Made by a program: the position numbers and the translations under genes. Under the pieces are notes generated by a model that made no database searches, had not been told where the DNA came from, and saw nothing but the letters and a program-made list of their open reading frames with translations. From contig JAHECL010000014.1 in NCBI GenBank assembly GCA_024641745.1, forward strand, positions 1-32,202: a stretch of DNA of 32,202 bases. The letters run 5' to 3'. Source of the DNA: Gemmatimonadota bacterium (GTDB taxonomy: Bacteria; Gemmatimonadota; Gemmatimonadetes; Gemmatimonadales; GWC2-71-9). Shown here in pieces: positions 1 to 7,965 of this stretch (positions are counted from its first letter, which is position 1; each line of letters opens with the position of its first letter).

Positions 1-994
1 ACGCGGGGGCGGAGGAGGTGCGTCGGCTTGCCGTCCACCTCGTCCCGCGAGGTGTAGCGGACGAGGCCGCGCGGCTTCCCGACCTTGTCCATGATGGCAT
101 CACAGGCGTCGGCGCACTGGGTGCAGTGAATGCACTCCATCTGCAGGCCGTCGCGGATGTCGATGCCGGTGGGGCAGGTGAGGACGCAGGCGCCGCAGTC
201 GATGCAGTCCCCGGCGCCGGGATCCCGGTGCTTGACCTTGAGGCTGCGCGGCTCGCCGCGGAGCGGGTCGTAGCCGACGATCACCGACTGACGGTCGAGG
301 AGGACAGACTGCAGGCGCCCATAGGGACAGGCCACCAGGCAGGTCTGCTCGCGGAAATAGGCGAAGTCGAAGAAGATCAGGGCGGTGGTGCCCGCCATGA
401 TCAGGAAGGAGGTCGGGTGCTCGACGGGGGATTGCCGCACCCACTGGAGCAGCTGGTCGATGCCGACGAAGTACGCGAGGAAGGTGTGCGCCAGGAAGAG
501 CGCCAGCACCAGGTACACGGCGTGTTTCGCCACCCGGCGCCAGTGGAGTCCGCCCGCCCTGTCGAGCGCCATCGAGCCGCTCCGGCCGCCCTCGAAGAGT
601 CGCTCGATGGGCCGGAAGAGAAACTCCATGTAGACCGTTTGCGGGCAGGCCCATCCGCACCAGACCCGGCCCAGGAGCGCCGTCAGCAGGAAGATCGAGA
701 TGGCGATGCTGAGCAGCAGGAGCATGAACAGCAGCGTGTCGGTCGGCAGGAAGGTGTAGCCGAGCAGGGTGAACTGCCGGTGCGGCACGTCGAGCAGGAC
801 GAGCGGCTTGCCGTGCATCCGCAGGTACGGGATGAGGAAGAACACCACCATCAGCGCGTAGGCGATCCCTCGGCGGATATGCCAGAACTTGCCGGGCGAC
901 AGCTTGGGGCGCAGCCAGCGCCGGGAGCCGTCCTCGTTCAGGGTGGCGAGGACGCGCCCCGGCGCGTTGGGGTGGGACGATGCGGTGGCGCTCA
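1..994 (-). CDS. ccoG: Cytochrome c oxidase accessory protein CcoG (FixG-like), 3' end cut by the window edge
   Basis: This is a membrane-bound iron-sulfur protein needed for cbb3 oxidase assembly, in which CcoG is thought to take part in copper reduction. The frame stays open from the ATG at 994 to the left edge, giving about 331 residues of a family near 470. Reading the minus strand gives several N-terminal membrane segments, the FixG motif WCGWACPQTV near 660-630, and two ferredoxin-type 4Fe-4S clusters between about 220 and 95 (CIDCGACVLTCP, then CIHCTQCADACD). It follows ccoP by 17 bp and is the last visible gene of the oxidase string. The periplasmic Ig-like C-terminus is outside the window. 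Identity is confident from the motifs and context. Confidence 0.93.
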
Positions 995-1011
995 TGCGGC
1001 CGGTGTGCTCC

Positions 1012-1602
1012 TCAGCTGTCGCCCGACGGTGCGTCTGCCGGCGGGTCCATCGTGCCTTCCGGCGCCTTCGGCGCGGCCGGGGTGGTGCCCTGCAGCGAGA
1101 TGACATAGGCGACGACGGCGTTGACCTCATCCGGCTTCAGGGTTGGTCCCCATGCCGGCATCCCCTTTTCCAGTACGCCAACATTGACGGTGTGGTACAC
1201 CGCCTCCGGGCTGCCGCCGTGAATCCAGTAGGCGTCGGTCAGGTTGGGGCCGATGACCCCGCCGCCGTCCGGCCCGTGGCAGGCGCTGCAGTAGGCCCCG
1301 AATACCGTCCTGCCGGCGGCGACCGCCGTCGGATCCTGGCTGGCGGCGAGCAGTGCCGCCGCATCGGGACCGGCGCTCGGCTCGGCGGGCATGTCCGCGG
1401 CTGCCGCGGCGACGGACGCGTCATAGTCGGCGATGCGGCCCTTGCCGACGCCGATGCCGGGCACGTTCAGCCAGAAGAGGACGCCCCAGACGATGGTGCC
1501 CCAGAAGATGTAGAGCCACCACCGCGGCATCGGATTGTCGTATTCCTGGATGCCGTCGTAGCTGTGGTCGAGCAGCCGGTCGTCATCGTGCGGGGCGCTC
1601 AT
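1012..1602 (-). CDS. ccoP: cbb3-type cytochrome c oxidase subunit CcoP, single-heme form
   Basis: This is the membrane-anchored c-type cytochrome that passes electrons to CcoO/CcoN. The 196 residues begin with the FixP-type N-terminal domain (LLDHSYDGIQEYDNPMPRWW, residues 10-29), then one membrane helix at about 30-48, an Ala-rich linker, and one cytochrome c domain with CSACH at 105-109 and probable distal Met at M148 (KGMPAW). Standard CcoP proteins are near 300 residues with two CxxCH motifs, and here only one is present. The ATG at 1602 has a GAGGAG ribosome site and overlaps the ccoQ stop (ATGA). The C-terminus ends in a Pro/Ala-rich tail rather than a second heme domain, so this looks like a natural short form rather than a truncation. 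Confidence 0.92.
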   Translation of the reverse strand: MSAPHDDDRLLDHSYDGIQEYDNPMPRWWLYIFWGTIVWGVLFWLNVPGIGVGKGRIADYDASVAAAAADMPAEPSAGPDAAALLAASQDPTAVAAGRTVFGAYCSACHGPDGGGVIGPNLTDAYWIHGGSPEAVYHTVNVGVLEKGMPAWGPTLKPDEVNAVVAYVISLQGTTPAAPKAPEGTMDPPADAPSGDS

Positions 1603-1793
1603 GACGCATCTCCTCGTGGGGACTGGGGGTGGACGTCGTCGAGCGGCATCCGGCTGGCCGCGTCGAACTCCTGCTTGCGGGACGGCGCGAAGACCGACAC
1701 CGCGATCAGGAGGAAGGCGACAAGGAAGATCACCAGGGCGACTTCGGCGTAGGTCGAGAGCCCGGCGTGGGCCATGATGTCGGAGAGTCGCAT
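1599..1793 (-). CDS. ccoQ: cbb3 oxidase small subunit CcoQ/FixQ-like
   Basis: This is a 64-residue protein with one predicted membrane helix at about residues 16-36 and a charged C-terminal tail. It sits exactly where CcoQ is expected, between ccoNO and ccoP. The start chosen is the ATG at 1793, one base after the ccoNO stop, and the stop overlaps the ccoP start by 4 bp, so the three are almost certainly translationally coupled. CcoQ sequences are poorly conserved, so the name rests on position, size and the single helix followed by a short polar tail. A longer upstream reading frame exists, but it would overlap the CcoO domain and has no membrane or family features. Confidence 0.8.
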   Translation of the reverse strand: MRLSDIMAHAGLSTYAEVALVIFLVAFLLIAVSVFAPSRKQEFDAASRMPLDDVHPQSPRGDAS

Positions 1794-1794
1794 C

Positions 1795-3975
1795 TCACTG
1801 TCCTCCGACCGTCGTCGCCGCCGGCTGGGCGCCCAGGTCCCGCCCGAGCCGCTGGAGATAGGCCACCATCGCGACGATCTCCTTGTCGGACAGGTCGGCG
1901 GGTCCGCCCTGCGCCGCGATCGACTGGGCGATCGCCCGGGCCTGCTGGCGCGCCATCGCCGGGGCATCGTTGACCGCCGGGCCGTATGGCACGCCGAGCA
2001 TGACCATGGCGTCGACCCGGGACTGGATGCCGTCGAAGTCGAGGGCGTTGGTCAGCATCCAGGGGTAGGCCGGCATGATCGACTTGGCCTCGATGTCGCG
2101 CGGCGCCTCCATGTGCCGCACATGCCAGAGGTCGGGGTACTTGCCGCCCTCCCGCGCCAGGTCAGGCCCGATGCGGCGGGAGCCCCAGAGGAACGGGTGG
2201 TCATAGACGAACTCGCCCGGCTTGGAGTACTCGCCGTACCGGTCGGTCTCGTACCGGAGAGGGCGGATCATCTGGGAGTGGCAGTTGAAGCACCCCTCCC
2301 GGATGTAGATGTCCCGGCCCGCCAGTTCGAGGGGGGTGTAGGGCTTCACCGAGGCGATCGTCGGGACGTTCGACTTGATCAGGAAGGTCGGGATGATCTC
2401 GAAGAGCGAGGCCACGATGACCGCCACCGCGACCATCACGGTGAAGGTGACCGGGAGCCGCTCCCAGGTGCGGTGCCAGGCGGCCTGGGCGAAGCGCGCC
2501 AGCGCGCCGGCCGGCCGCGGGGCGGCCAGCTCCTCGTAGTCGCCGAGGGGGGCGGCTTGGATGACCGGTTCCTCGTACGTGGCAGGACGGGTCTGCCAGG
2601 TCTTCAGCAGGTTATACCCGAAGAGCACCATGCCGGTGAGGTAGAGCGCGCCGCCGGCCACGCGGACCCAGTACATCGGCATCAGCCGCATCACGGTCTC
2701 GATGAAGGCCGGGTACTCGAGGCGACCGGTCACGTCGTAGGCCCGCCACATCAGGCCCTGTGTCAGGCCGGCGCTGTAGATGGCGGTCACGTAGAGGATG
2801 ATGCCGAAGGTGGCGAGCCAGAAGTGCAGCTCGGCCATTTTCATGCTGTGGAGCCTGGTCTGGAAGAGCCGCGGCGCCAGCCAGTAGATCATGCCGAAGG
2901 CCAGGAAGCCGTTCCAGCCGAGGGCGCCGGTGTGGACGTGGGCGATGATCCAGTCGGTGTAGTGCGCCAGGGCGTTCACGCTCCGCACCGAGAGCATCGG
3001 ACCCTCGAAGGTGGACATGCCGTAGGCGGTGATCGCCACGACGAAGAACTTCAGGATCGGATCCTCGACCACCTTCTTCCACGCGCCCCGCAGCGTCAGC
3101 AGCCCGTTGATCATGCCGCCCCACGAGGGCATCCAGAGCATCACGGAGAAGACCATGCCGAGGGTGGAGGCCCACTCGGGGAGGGCGGTGTAGTGCAGGT
3201 GGTGCGGGCCCGCCCAGATGTAGAGGAAGACGATGGTCCAGAAGTGGAGGATCGACAGCCGGTAGCTGAAGATCGGCTTGTCCGCCGCCTTCGGGAGGAA
3301 GTAGTACATCAGGCCGAGGAACGGCGTCGTCAGGAAGAAGGCGACGGCGTTGTGGCCGTACCACCATTGCATGAAGGCGTCCTGCACCCCGGCGTAGATC
3401 GAGTAGCTCTTCAGGGGGCCGGCCGGCACGGACAGGTTGTTGAAGATGTGCAGGATGGCCACCGTCACGATGCTGGCGATGTAGAACCAGAGCGCGACGT
3501 AGAGGTGACGCTCCCGACGCTTCGCGATGGTGCCGAAGAAGTTGACGGCGAAGATGACCCACACCACCGCGATCAGGATGTCGATCGGCCACTCGAGCTC
3601 GGCATACTCCTTGGCCTGGGTGAACCCGAGCGGCAGGGTGACCGCGGCGAGGACGATGATGAGCTGCCAGCCCCAGAAGTGGACCCTGCTGAGCAGGTCG
3701 CTGAACATCCGCGCCTTCAGCAGCCGCTGGGAGGAGTAGTAGGCCCCGGTAAAGAAGGCGTTCCCGGCAAACGCAAAGATGACGGCGTTGGTGTGGAGCG
3801 GGCGGAGCCGGCCGAAGCTGAGCCAGGCGATGTCGAAGTTGAGGGCCGGCATCGCCAGCTGGAGGGCGATGAGCAGGCCGACCGTCATCCCGATCAGGCC
3901 CCAGAGGAAGGTGGCCCAGAGGAACTTCCGCACGATGGCGTCGTCATAGCGGAACGATTCCAGCTGTGGATTCAT
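1795..3975 (-). CDS. ccoNO: cbb3-type cytochrome c oxidase, fused CcoN-CcoO subunit
   Basis: This 726-residue fusion is the catalytic core that reduces oxygen to water with high affinity. Residues 1 to about 465 are CcoN. H61 matches the low-spin heme ligand, H208 (WWYGHNA), H258 and H259 match the CuB ligands, Y252 (FLYIWAGPHH) matches the cross-linked tyrosine, and H346 and H348 (IAHVHTG) match heme ligands. E323 (STFEGPM) is also conserved. About 60 linker residues lead to CcoO at about 510-720, which has one membrane helix (510-528) and a heme c motif CFNCH at 562-566 with the family block GCFNCHSQMIRP. In most proteobacteria these are two genes. It starts 29 bp after the P-type ATPase stop and is followed by ccoQ. 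Confidence 0.97.
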   Translation of the reverse strand: MNPQLESFRYDDAIVRKFLWATFLWGLIGMTVGLLIALQLAMPALNFDIAWLSFGRLRPLHTNAVIFAFAGNAFFTGAYYSSQRLLKARMFSDLLSRVHFWGWQLIIVLAAVTLPLGFTQAKEYAELEWPIDILIAVVWVIFAVNFFGTIAKRRERHLYVALWFYIASIVTVAILHIFNNLSVPAGPLKSYSIYAGVQDAFMQWWYGHNAVAFFLTTPFLGLMYYFLPKAADKPIFSYRLSILHFWTIVFLYIWAGPHHLHYTALPEWASTLGMVFSVMLWMPSWGGMINGLLTLRGAWKKVVEDPILKFFVVAITAYGMSTFEGPMLSVRSVNALAHYTDWIIAHVHTGALGWNGFLAFGMIYWLAPRLFQTRLHSMKMAELHFWLATFGIILYVTAIYSAGLTQGLMWRAYDVTGRLEYPAFIETVMRLMPMYWVRVAGGALYLTGMVLFGYNLLKTWQTRPATYEEPVIQAAPLGDYEELAAPRPAGALARFAQAAWHRTWERLPVTFTVMVAVAVIVASLFEIIPTFLIKSNVPTIASVKPYTPLELAGRDIYIREGCFNCHSQMIRPLRYETDRYGEYSKPGEFVYDHPFLWGSRRIGPDLAREGGKYPDLWHVRHMEAPRDIEAKSIMPAYPWMLTNALDFDGIQSRVDAMVMLGVPYGPAVNDAPAMARQQARAIAQSIAAQGGPADLSDKEIVAMVAYLQRLGRDLGAQPAATTVGGQ

Positions 3976-4004
3976 GGGGGCTCCCGGTACCGCGTGTGGT
4001 GGTG

Positions 4005-5870
4005 TCAGGCCGTGGCCTGTGACAAGGGCGCCGGGGCCGGTCGAGCGGCCCGGAGCGCGTTGAGAATGACGGCAACGTCGATCACTTCCTGCAGGACCGC
4101 ACCGGCGACCGGTGGAATGTAGCCCGCCGCGGCCACGAGCATAGCGGCCCCGCTCATCCCCAGGCCCGCCCAGATGCTCTGCCGCGCGATCCGCATCGTC
4201 CAGCGGCTGGTTTCCACCGCCTCGGCCACGCGCCCGATGTCGTCGGCGAGGATGACGATGTCGGCGGCCTCCGCGGTGATCCCGCCCCCGTGTGACGCCA
4301 GGGCGATGCCGACCGTGGCGGTGCTGAGTGCCGGGGCGTCGTTGATGCCGTCGCCGACCATCAGCACCCCCGCTCCCTCGTCCATCGCGCGACGGATGAG
4401 GCCCACCTTTTCGTGCGGCAGCAGGTCGGCGTGGGTCTCCGTGAAGCCGAGGGCGGCGCCGATCGCCTCCACGTTTTCCCTGCGGTCGCCCGACAGGAGC
4501 GCCATCCGGCCGATGCCGAGGGCCTGGAGTTGGCGCAGCAGGGGAGCGGTCTCGGGCCGCACCGCGTCATCGAACTCCAGGAATCCGGCGGGAGCGCCGT
4601 CCACCGCGACATAGGCCCGGAGCGCCGCCCGCCCCCCGTCGGCGGCGTCCAGCGCCTGCACCGCCCCGGGCGCATGACGCCGGACGTACTCCCGCGCCCC
4701 GACCATGACCCGCTGACCGTCAACGACGCCCTCGACCCCCTCGCCGGGCGCCTCACGGATTTCGGTCGCTGTGGGGAGCTGCACGCCCCGCGCGCGCGCG
4801 CCCTCCACGACCGACCTCGCCAGCAGGTGCCCCGAGCCGACCTCCACCGCTCCGGCCCGCGTGAGCACCGCGTCTTCGGTGAAGCCGGCGACCGTCACCA
4901 CCCGGCCGAGGGTCGGCCGCCCGATCGTCAGCGTGCCGGTCTTGTCGAACATGACCACCGAGACGCCGCCGAGCTGTTCCAGGGCGCTGCCGTTCCGGAT
5001 CACGATCTGCCGTCGGGCCGCCCGGTTGAGTCCACCGATGATGGCCACCGGCGTGGCCAGGATCAGGGGACAGGGCGTGGCCACCACCAGCACCGCCAGG
5101 ACCCGGCGCGCGTCGTGCGACACCAGGAACGCCACGAGGCAGACTACCAGCGTCAGCGGCGTGAACCAGACGGCATAGCGGTCGGCGAGGCGCTGGAGCG
5201 GCGCCTTGCTGGCCTGCGCCGAGCGCACCAGCTCCACGATCCGGGCGTAGAGACTCTGCGAGGCAAGGGCCTCGGTCCGCAGTGTCAGCGGGCTCTCTCC
5301 GTTGACGGCGCCGCTCGGGAGCCGGGTGCCGGATGCGGCGTGGACCGGCACCGGCTCGCCGGTCAGCCGGGAGACGTCGACGTGGGAACTGCCCTCCGTC
5401 ACGACGCCGTCGCAGGGGACCATCTCCCCGGGCCTGACGAGGAGGAGATCGTCGATCGCGACCGCCTCTGCCGCGATGTCCTCCACCGCGCCGTCGGCCG
5501 ACAGCCGGTGTGCCTCGTGGGGGGCGGCTTCCTCCAGGGCGCGGACCGCCGCGCTCGCCCGTCCCTCGGCGAACCGCTCGAGCGCCTCGCCGCCGGTCTG
5601 CATCAGCACCACCACCAGCCCCGCCAGCGGCTCGTCGAGCAGGATCGACGCGAGGATGGCGAGCATCGCCACGACATCGGCGGCGGCGCGCCCGCGCAGG
5701 AGTCCTCCCAGGGTCCGGACCGCCACCGGGAGCCCCGTCACCACGAGTCCCGTCATCCACAGCGAACGGCTCCAGCCCGACAGGTCGGGTTGGAGCCGCA
5801 GAAACAGCCCCGAAAGAATGAAGAGCAGCGCCGCCCCCGGCAGCAAGGCCGGGGGGATGCGCCGGGTCAC
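4005..5870 (-). CDS. Heavy-metal-type (P1B-like) cation-transporting P-type ATPase, CPL variant, metal unknown
   Basis: This is a 621-residue ATP-driven cation pump of the inner membrane. It shows the actuator TGE (170-172), the phosphorylation site DKTGT (D309), SGDRREN and the hinge GDGINDAP. The membrane metal motif is TPCPL (265-269), where copper exporters and CcoI carry CPC. The last helix holds EVIDVAVILNALR. There is no N-terminal heavy-metal-binding domain, and the protein starts directly with hydrophobic helices. The GTG start overlaps the response-regulator stop (GTGA), and ccoNO follows 29 bp later. A copper ATPase (CcoI) is normally encoded with cbb3 oxidase, but the CPL motif and missing metal domain argue against calling this one CcoI. 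Family is certain, substrate is not. Confidence 0.9.
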   Translation of the reverse strand: MTRRIPPALLPGAALLFILSGLFLRLQPDLSGWSRSLWMTGLVVTGLPVAVRTLGGLLRGRAAADVVAMLAILASILLDEPLAGLVVVLMQTGGEALERFAEGRASAAVRALEEAAPHEAHRLSADGAVEDIAAEAVAIDDLLLVRPGEMVPCDGVVTEGSSHVDVSRLTGEPVPVHAASGTRLPSGAVNGESPLTLRTEALASQSLYARIVELVRSAQASKAPLQRLADRYAVWFTPLTLVVCLVAFLVSHDARRVLAVLVVATPCPLILATPVAIIGGLNRAARRQIVIRNGSALEQLGGVSVVMFDKTGTLTIGRPTLGRVVTVAGFTEDAVLTRAGAVEVGSGHLLARSVVEGARARGVQLPTATEIREAPGEGVEGVVDGQRVMVGAREYVRRHAPGAVQALDAADGGRAALRAYVAVDGAPAGFLEFDDAVRPETAPLLRQLQALGIGRMALLSGDRRENVEAIGAALGFTETHADLLPHEKVGLIRRAMDEGAGVLMVGDGINDAPALSTATVGIALASHGGGITAEAADIVILADDIGRVAEAVETSRWTMRIARQSIWAGLGMSGAAMLVAAAGYIPPVAGAVLQEVIDVAVILNALRAARPAPAPLSQATA

Positions 5871-6562
5871 GCCGAGCGTGATGCGACGGCGTTTCCGGCA
5901 CGGAGGCAGAAGCCGACCCCGCGCACCGTGGAAATCAGGTTGCCGCCCGCCGACGCCGCCAGCTTCCGCCGGAGGTTGCCGACGTGCACGTCGACCACGT
6001 TGCTCTCCGGATCGAAGTGCATGTCCCAGACCTTCTCGAGGAGGGTGGTGCGCCGCACCACTTCCTCCGGATGCAGCAGGAAGAACTCCAGGAGCTGGAA
6101 CTCCTTGGGGGTCAGGTCGAGCGGGGCGTCGTCGAGCCGGACCTCGTGGCGCAGCCGGTCCATCGAGAGCGGGCCGTAGCGCAGGGTCTCGAGCCGCTCG
6201 GCGCCGCCGCGCCGGACCAGCGCGCGCATCCGGGCCAGGAGCTCCTCGAACCGGAACGGCTTGGCGAGGTAGTCGTCGGCGCCGGCATCGAGGCCGCGCA
6301 CGACGTCCTCGACCGCGTCCCGCGAGGTGAGCATCAGGATGGGGGTGTTCCGCCCCTCGCGGCGCAGCTCCGCCGCCACCTGGAACCCGTTCTTCTTCGG
6401 CAGCACCACGTCGAGCAGGATGACGTCGTACTGATAGACGTGGGCCAGCATCGTGGCCTCCTCCCCGTCGGGGGCGACGTCCACGGTCCAGCCCTCTTCC
6501 TTCAGGCCCTGCTCGATGAATCCCGCGACCTTGCGGTCGTCCTCCACGACGAGAACTTTCAT
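5867..6562 (-). CDS. Response regulator, OmpR/PhoB family
   Basis: This is a DNA-binding two-component regulator of 231 residues. The receiver domain begins MKVLVVEDD with acidic pocket E7/D8/D9, phospho-acceptor D51 (VILLDVVLP) and the conserved Lys in YLAKPF. The C-terminal winged helix carries LTPKEFQLLEFFLLHP and the recognition/wing block VHVGNLRRKL...VRGVGF. The start is placed at the ATG at 6562 because the receiver fold starts there; an upstream in-frame extension has no domain content. It lies 43 bp after the histidine kinase stop and overlaps the ATPase start by 4 bp, which ties regulator and pump to one message. It resembles metal- and envelope-stress regulators in general form, but its target is inferred only from the neighbouring genes. 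Confidence 0.93.
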   Translation of the reverse strand: MKVLVVEDDRKVAGFIEQGLKEEGWTVDVAPDGEEATMLAHVYQYDVILLDVVLPKKNGFQVAAELRREGRNTPILMLTSRDAVEDVVRGLDAGADDYLAKPFRFEELLARMRALVRRGGAERLETLRYGPLSMDRLRHEVRLDDAPLDLTPKEFQLLEFFLLHPEEVVRRTTLLEKVWDMHFDPESNVVDVHVGNLRRKLAASAGGNLISTVRGVGFCLRAGNAVASRSA

Positions 6563-6575
6563 GAGGCCCAAGTTA

Positions 6576-6614
6576 TGAGGAAGGGGTGAACACTGTCGGA
6601 AGGAATTATGAAGG
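6576..6614 (-). promoter_or_regulatory. Candidate response-regulator box: 11-bp-phased CCTTCA-like repeats before the regulator gene
   Basis: On the minus strand the hexamers CCTTCA (6614-6609), CCTTCC (6603-6598), TGTTCA (6592-6587) and TCCTCA (6581-6576) follow one another every 11 bp, covering the kinase stop codon and the gap before the regulator. The first 17 bases, CCTTCATAATTCCTTCC, match 14 of 17 with CCTTCACAATGCCTTCA in the divergent kinase/usp spacer. PhoB/OmpR-family regulators bind direct repeats of about this period. Binding is inferred. Confidence 0.45.
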
Positions 6615-7844
6615 CTTCTTAACATTTGCGCCACCCGGCAGTTCCAGTATGAAGCAGCCGCCGATGCCAGCGCGGGCTTCGGCCTTCAGGTCCCCGCCCA
6701 GCAACCGGGCCAGTCGGCGGGAAAGCGGGAGCCCGAGTCCGACGCCCCCCTCCGTCCCCTTCGTCTGGTAAATGTCGAAGATCCGGTCGAGGTCCGCCTC
6801 CAGGACGCCCGGCCCCTCGTCGAGTACCTCGATCTGGACCCGGCCGCCTTCGCCGAGGAGCTGGATCCTGATCGTGCTGCCATGGGGCGCGTGCCGGATT
6901 GCGTTGCCGAGGAGGTTCACGAGGATCTGGTCCACCCGATGGGCATCGGTGTGGATGGTGGCGGTCTCGATCGAGGTGTCGAACGCGATCTCCAGTCCGC
7001 CCGATTCGACCAGCGGCGTCACCCGGCCGATGGCTCGCTGGATCATCACGGCTGGCTCGACCTCGCGCACCACGGGCTTCAGGCGGTCCTCGTCCAGCCG
7101 ACTCAGGTCGAGCAGGTCGTTGACCAGGGCGATGGCCTGGTCGGCCGAGTCGAGCACCTCGAACGCGGCCTTCGGCACCGTGGCGGGGTCCTTCTTCCGC
7201 ACCATCATCTCGGCCCAGCCGTAGACGCCCGCCAGGGCGTTCCGCAGTTCATGATTGACCATGGCGAAGAAGCGCTCTCGCGAACGCTGCAGCTGCTGCA
7301 CCTCCTCCAGGAGGCGGGCGCTCTCTTCATGGAGCCGGGCGTTCTCGATGGCTGCCCCGGTCTGGGCGGCCAGAAGCCGCGCGACGTGCTCATCCTCCGG
7401 CGTGAATTCCGGGCCATCCAGTTTCTCGGTCAGGTACAGGATGCCGAACACCCCACGTCGCCGCTCGATCGGGATGCCGAGGAAGGTGTGCATCTCGGGG
7501 TGGCCCGGCGGGAAGCCGACCGAGGCGGAGTGGGCCTGCAGGTCGGCCAGGCGGATGATGCGGCGTTCGCGCATCACCAGTCCCAGCACACCTCGTCCCT
7601 CGGGGGGGGCGCCGAGATGGGCGCGGGTCTCCTGGTCGATGCCCGCGGTCACGAAGGCATCGAGCCGGCTGTGGTCCTCCGACAGCACGCCGATCGCGGC
7701 GTACCGCGATCCGATGATCTCGCAGGCAAGCTCCGCCACGCGCTGCAGCACCCCTTCCAGCGACAGTTCGGAGGTGAGGAAGAGCCCGGCGGAGACGAGC
7801 TGTTCCATTCGATCGGGCGAGGGGGAGGCCGGAGGCTGGGGCAT
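6606..7844 (-). CDS. GAF-domain sensor histidine kinase, possible heme (oxygen/redox) sensor
   Basis: This is a soluble sensor kinase of 412 residues from the ATG at 7844. A GAF domain (about 20-175) is followed by a short coiled linker, HisKA with phospho-acceptor H198 (NHELRN), and HATPase_c with the N box NLLGNAIRHA, DEGPG and GVGLGL. The GAF block SVGFPPGHPEMHTFLG places H115 at the position of heme-ligand His149 of DosS, and Y137 (GILYLTEK) at the distal Tyr171. G52 stands where DosS has Glu87 and DosT has Gly85. No membrane helix is seen. An in-frame GTG at 7907 would add 21 residues but would start inside the repeat array; an ATG at 7808 is also possible. The response regulator gene follows 43 bp later. 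Kinase assignment is firm, heme binding is inferred. Confidence 0.92.
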   Translation of the reverse strand: MPQPPASPSPDRMEQLVSAGLFLTSELSLEGVLQRVAELACEIIGSRYAAIGVLSEDHSRLDAFVTAGIDQETRAHLGAPPEGRGVLGLVMRERRIIRLADLQAHSASVGFPPGHPEMHTFLGIPIERRRGVFGILYLTEKLDGPEFTPEDEHVARLLAAQTGAAIENARLHEESARLLEEVQQLQRSRERFFAMVNHELRNALAGVYGWAEMMVRKKDPATVPKAAFEVLDSADQAIALVNDLLDLSRLDEDRLKPVVREVEPAVMIQRAIGRVTPLVESGGLEIAFDTSIETATIHTDAHRVDQILVNLLGNAIRHAPHGSTIRIQLLGEGGRVQIEVLDEGPGVLEADLDRIFDIYQTKGTEGGVGLGLPLSRRLARLLGGDLKAEARAGIGGCFILELPGGANVKKPS

Positions 7845-7889
7845 TTCGGAAGGTAGGCACTTCGGTCCGGGCCGGGGAGGGGCGCCGAA

Positions 7890-7939
7890 TCTTCTCGATT
7901 CCTTCACAATGCCTTCAAGGGTTCCTGATGAAGTTCAGG
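7890..7939. promoter_or_regulatory. Divergent control region with 11-bp-phased CCTTCA repeats and a CCTGA/TCAGG inverted repeat
   Basis: Between the divergent kinase and universal-stress genes the plus strand shows TCTTCT (7890), CCTTCA (7901), CCTTCA (7912) and TCCTGA (7923), each 11 bp after the last. An inverted repeat CCTGA-N6-TCAGG overlaps it at 7924-7939. The central 17 bases closely match the array before the response-regulator gene. This is the natural place for an operator controlling both transcription units. No convincing -35/-10 pair was identified here. Confidence 0.45.
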
Positions 7940-7965
7940 CGTCCCCCCACCCGTGGAGTCGATTC

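Noticed and set aside
1774-4122. A 782-codon plus-strand frame opposite ccoNO
   Set aside because: Shadow of ccoNO, which has all heme and copper ligands on the minus strand.
4005-5870. Naming the ATPase ccoI because it neighbours cbb3 oxidase genes
   Set aside because: The membrane motif is CPL rather than CPC and no HMA domain is present, so copper specificity cannot be claimed.
4413-6179. Long plus-strand frames opposite the P-type ATPase and the response regulator
   Set aside because: The minus strand encodes intact P-type ATPase and receiver/winged-helix motifs; the plus-strand products are Arg/Pro/Gly-rich.
7845-7907. Longer kinase start at GTG 7907
   Set aside because: It would begin inside the phased repeat array and adds only a Pro/Arg-rich stretch outside the GAF domain. 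It is kept only as an alternative.
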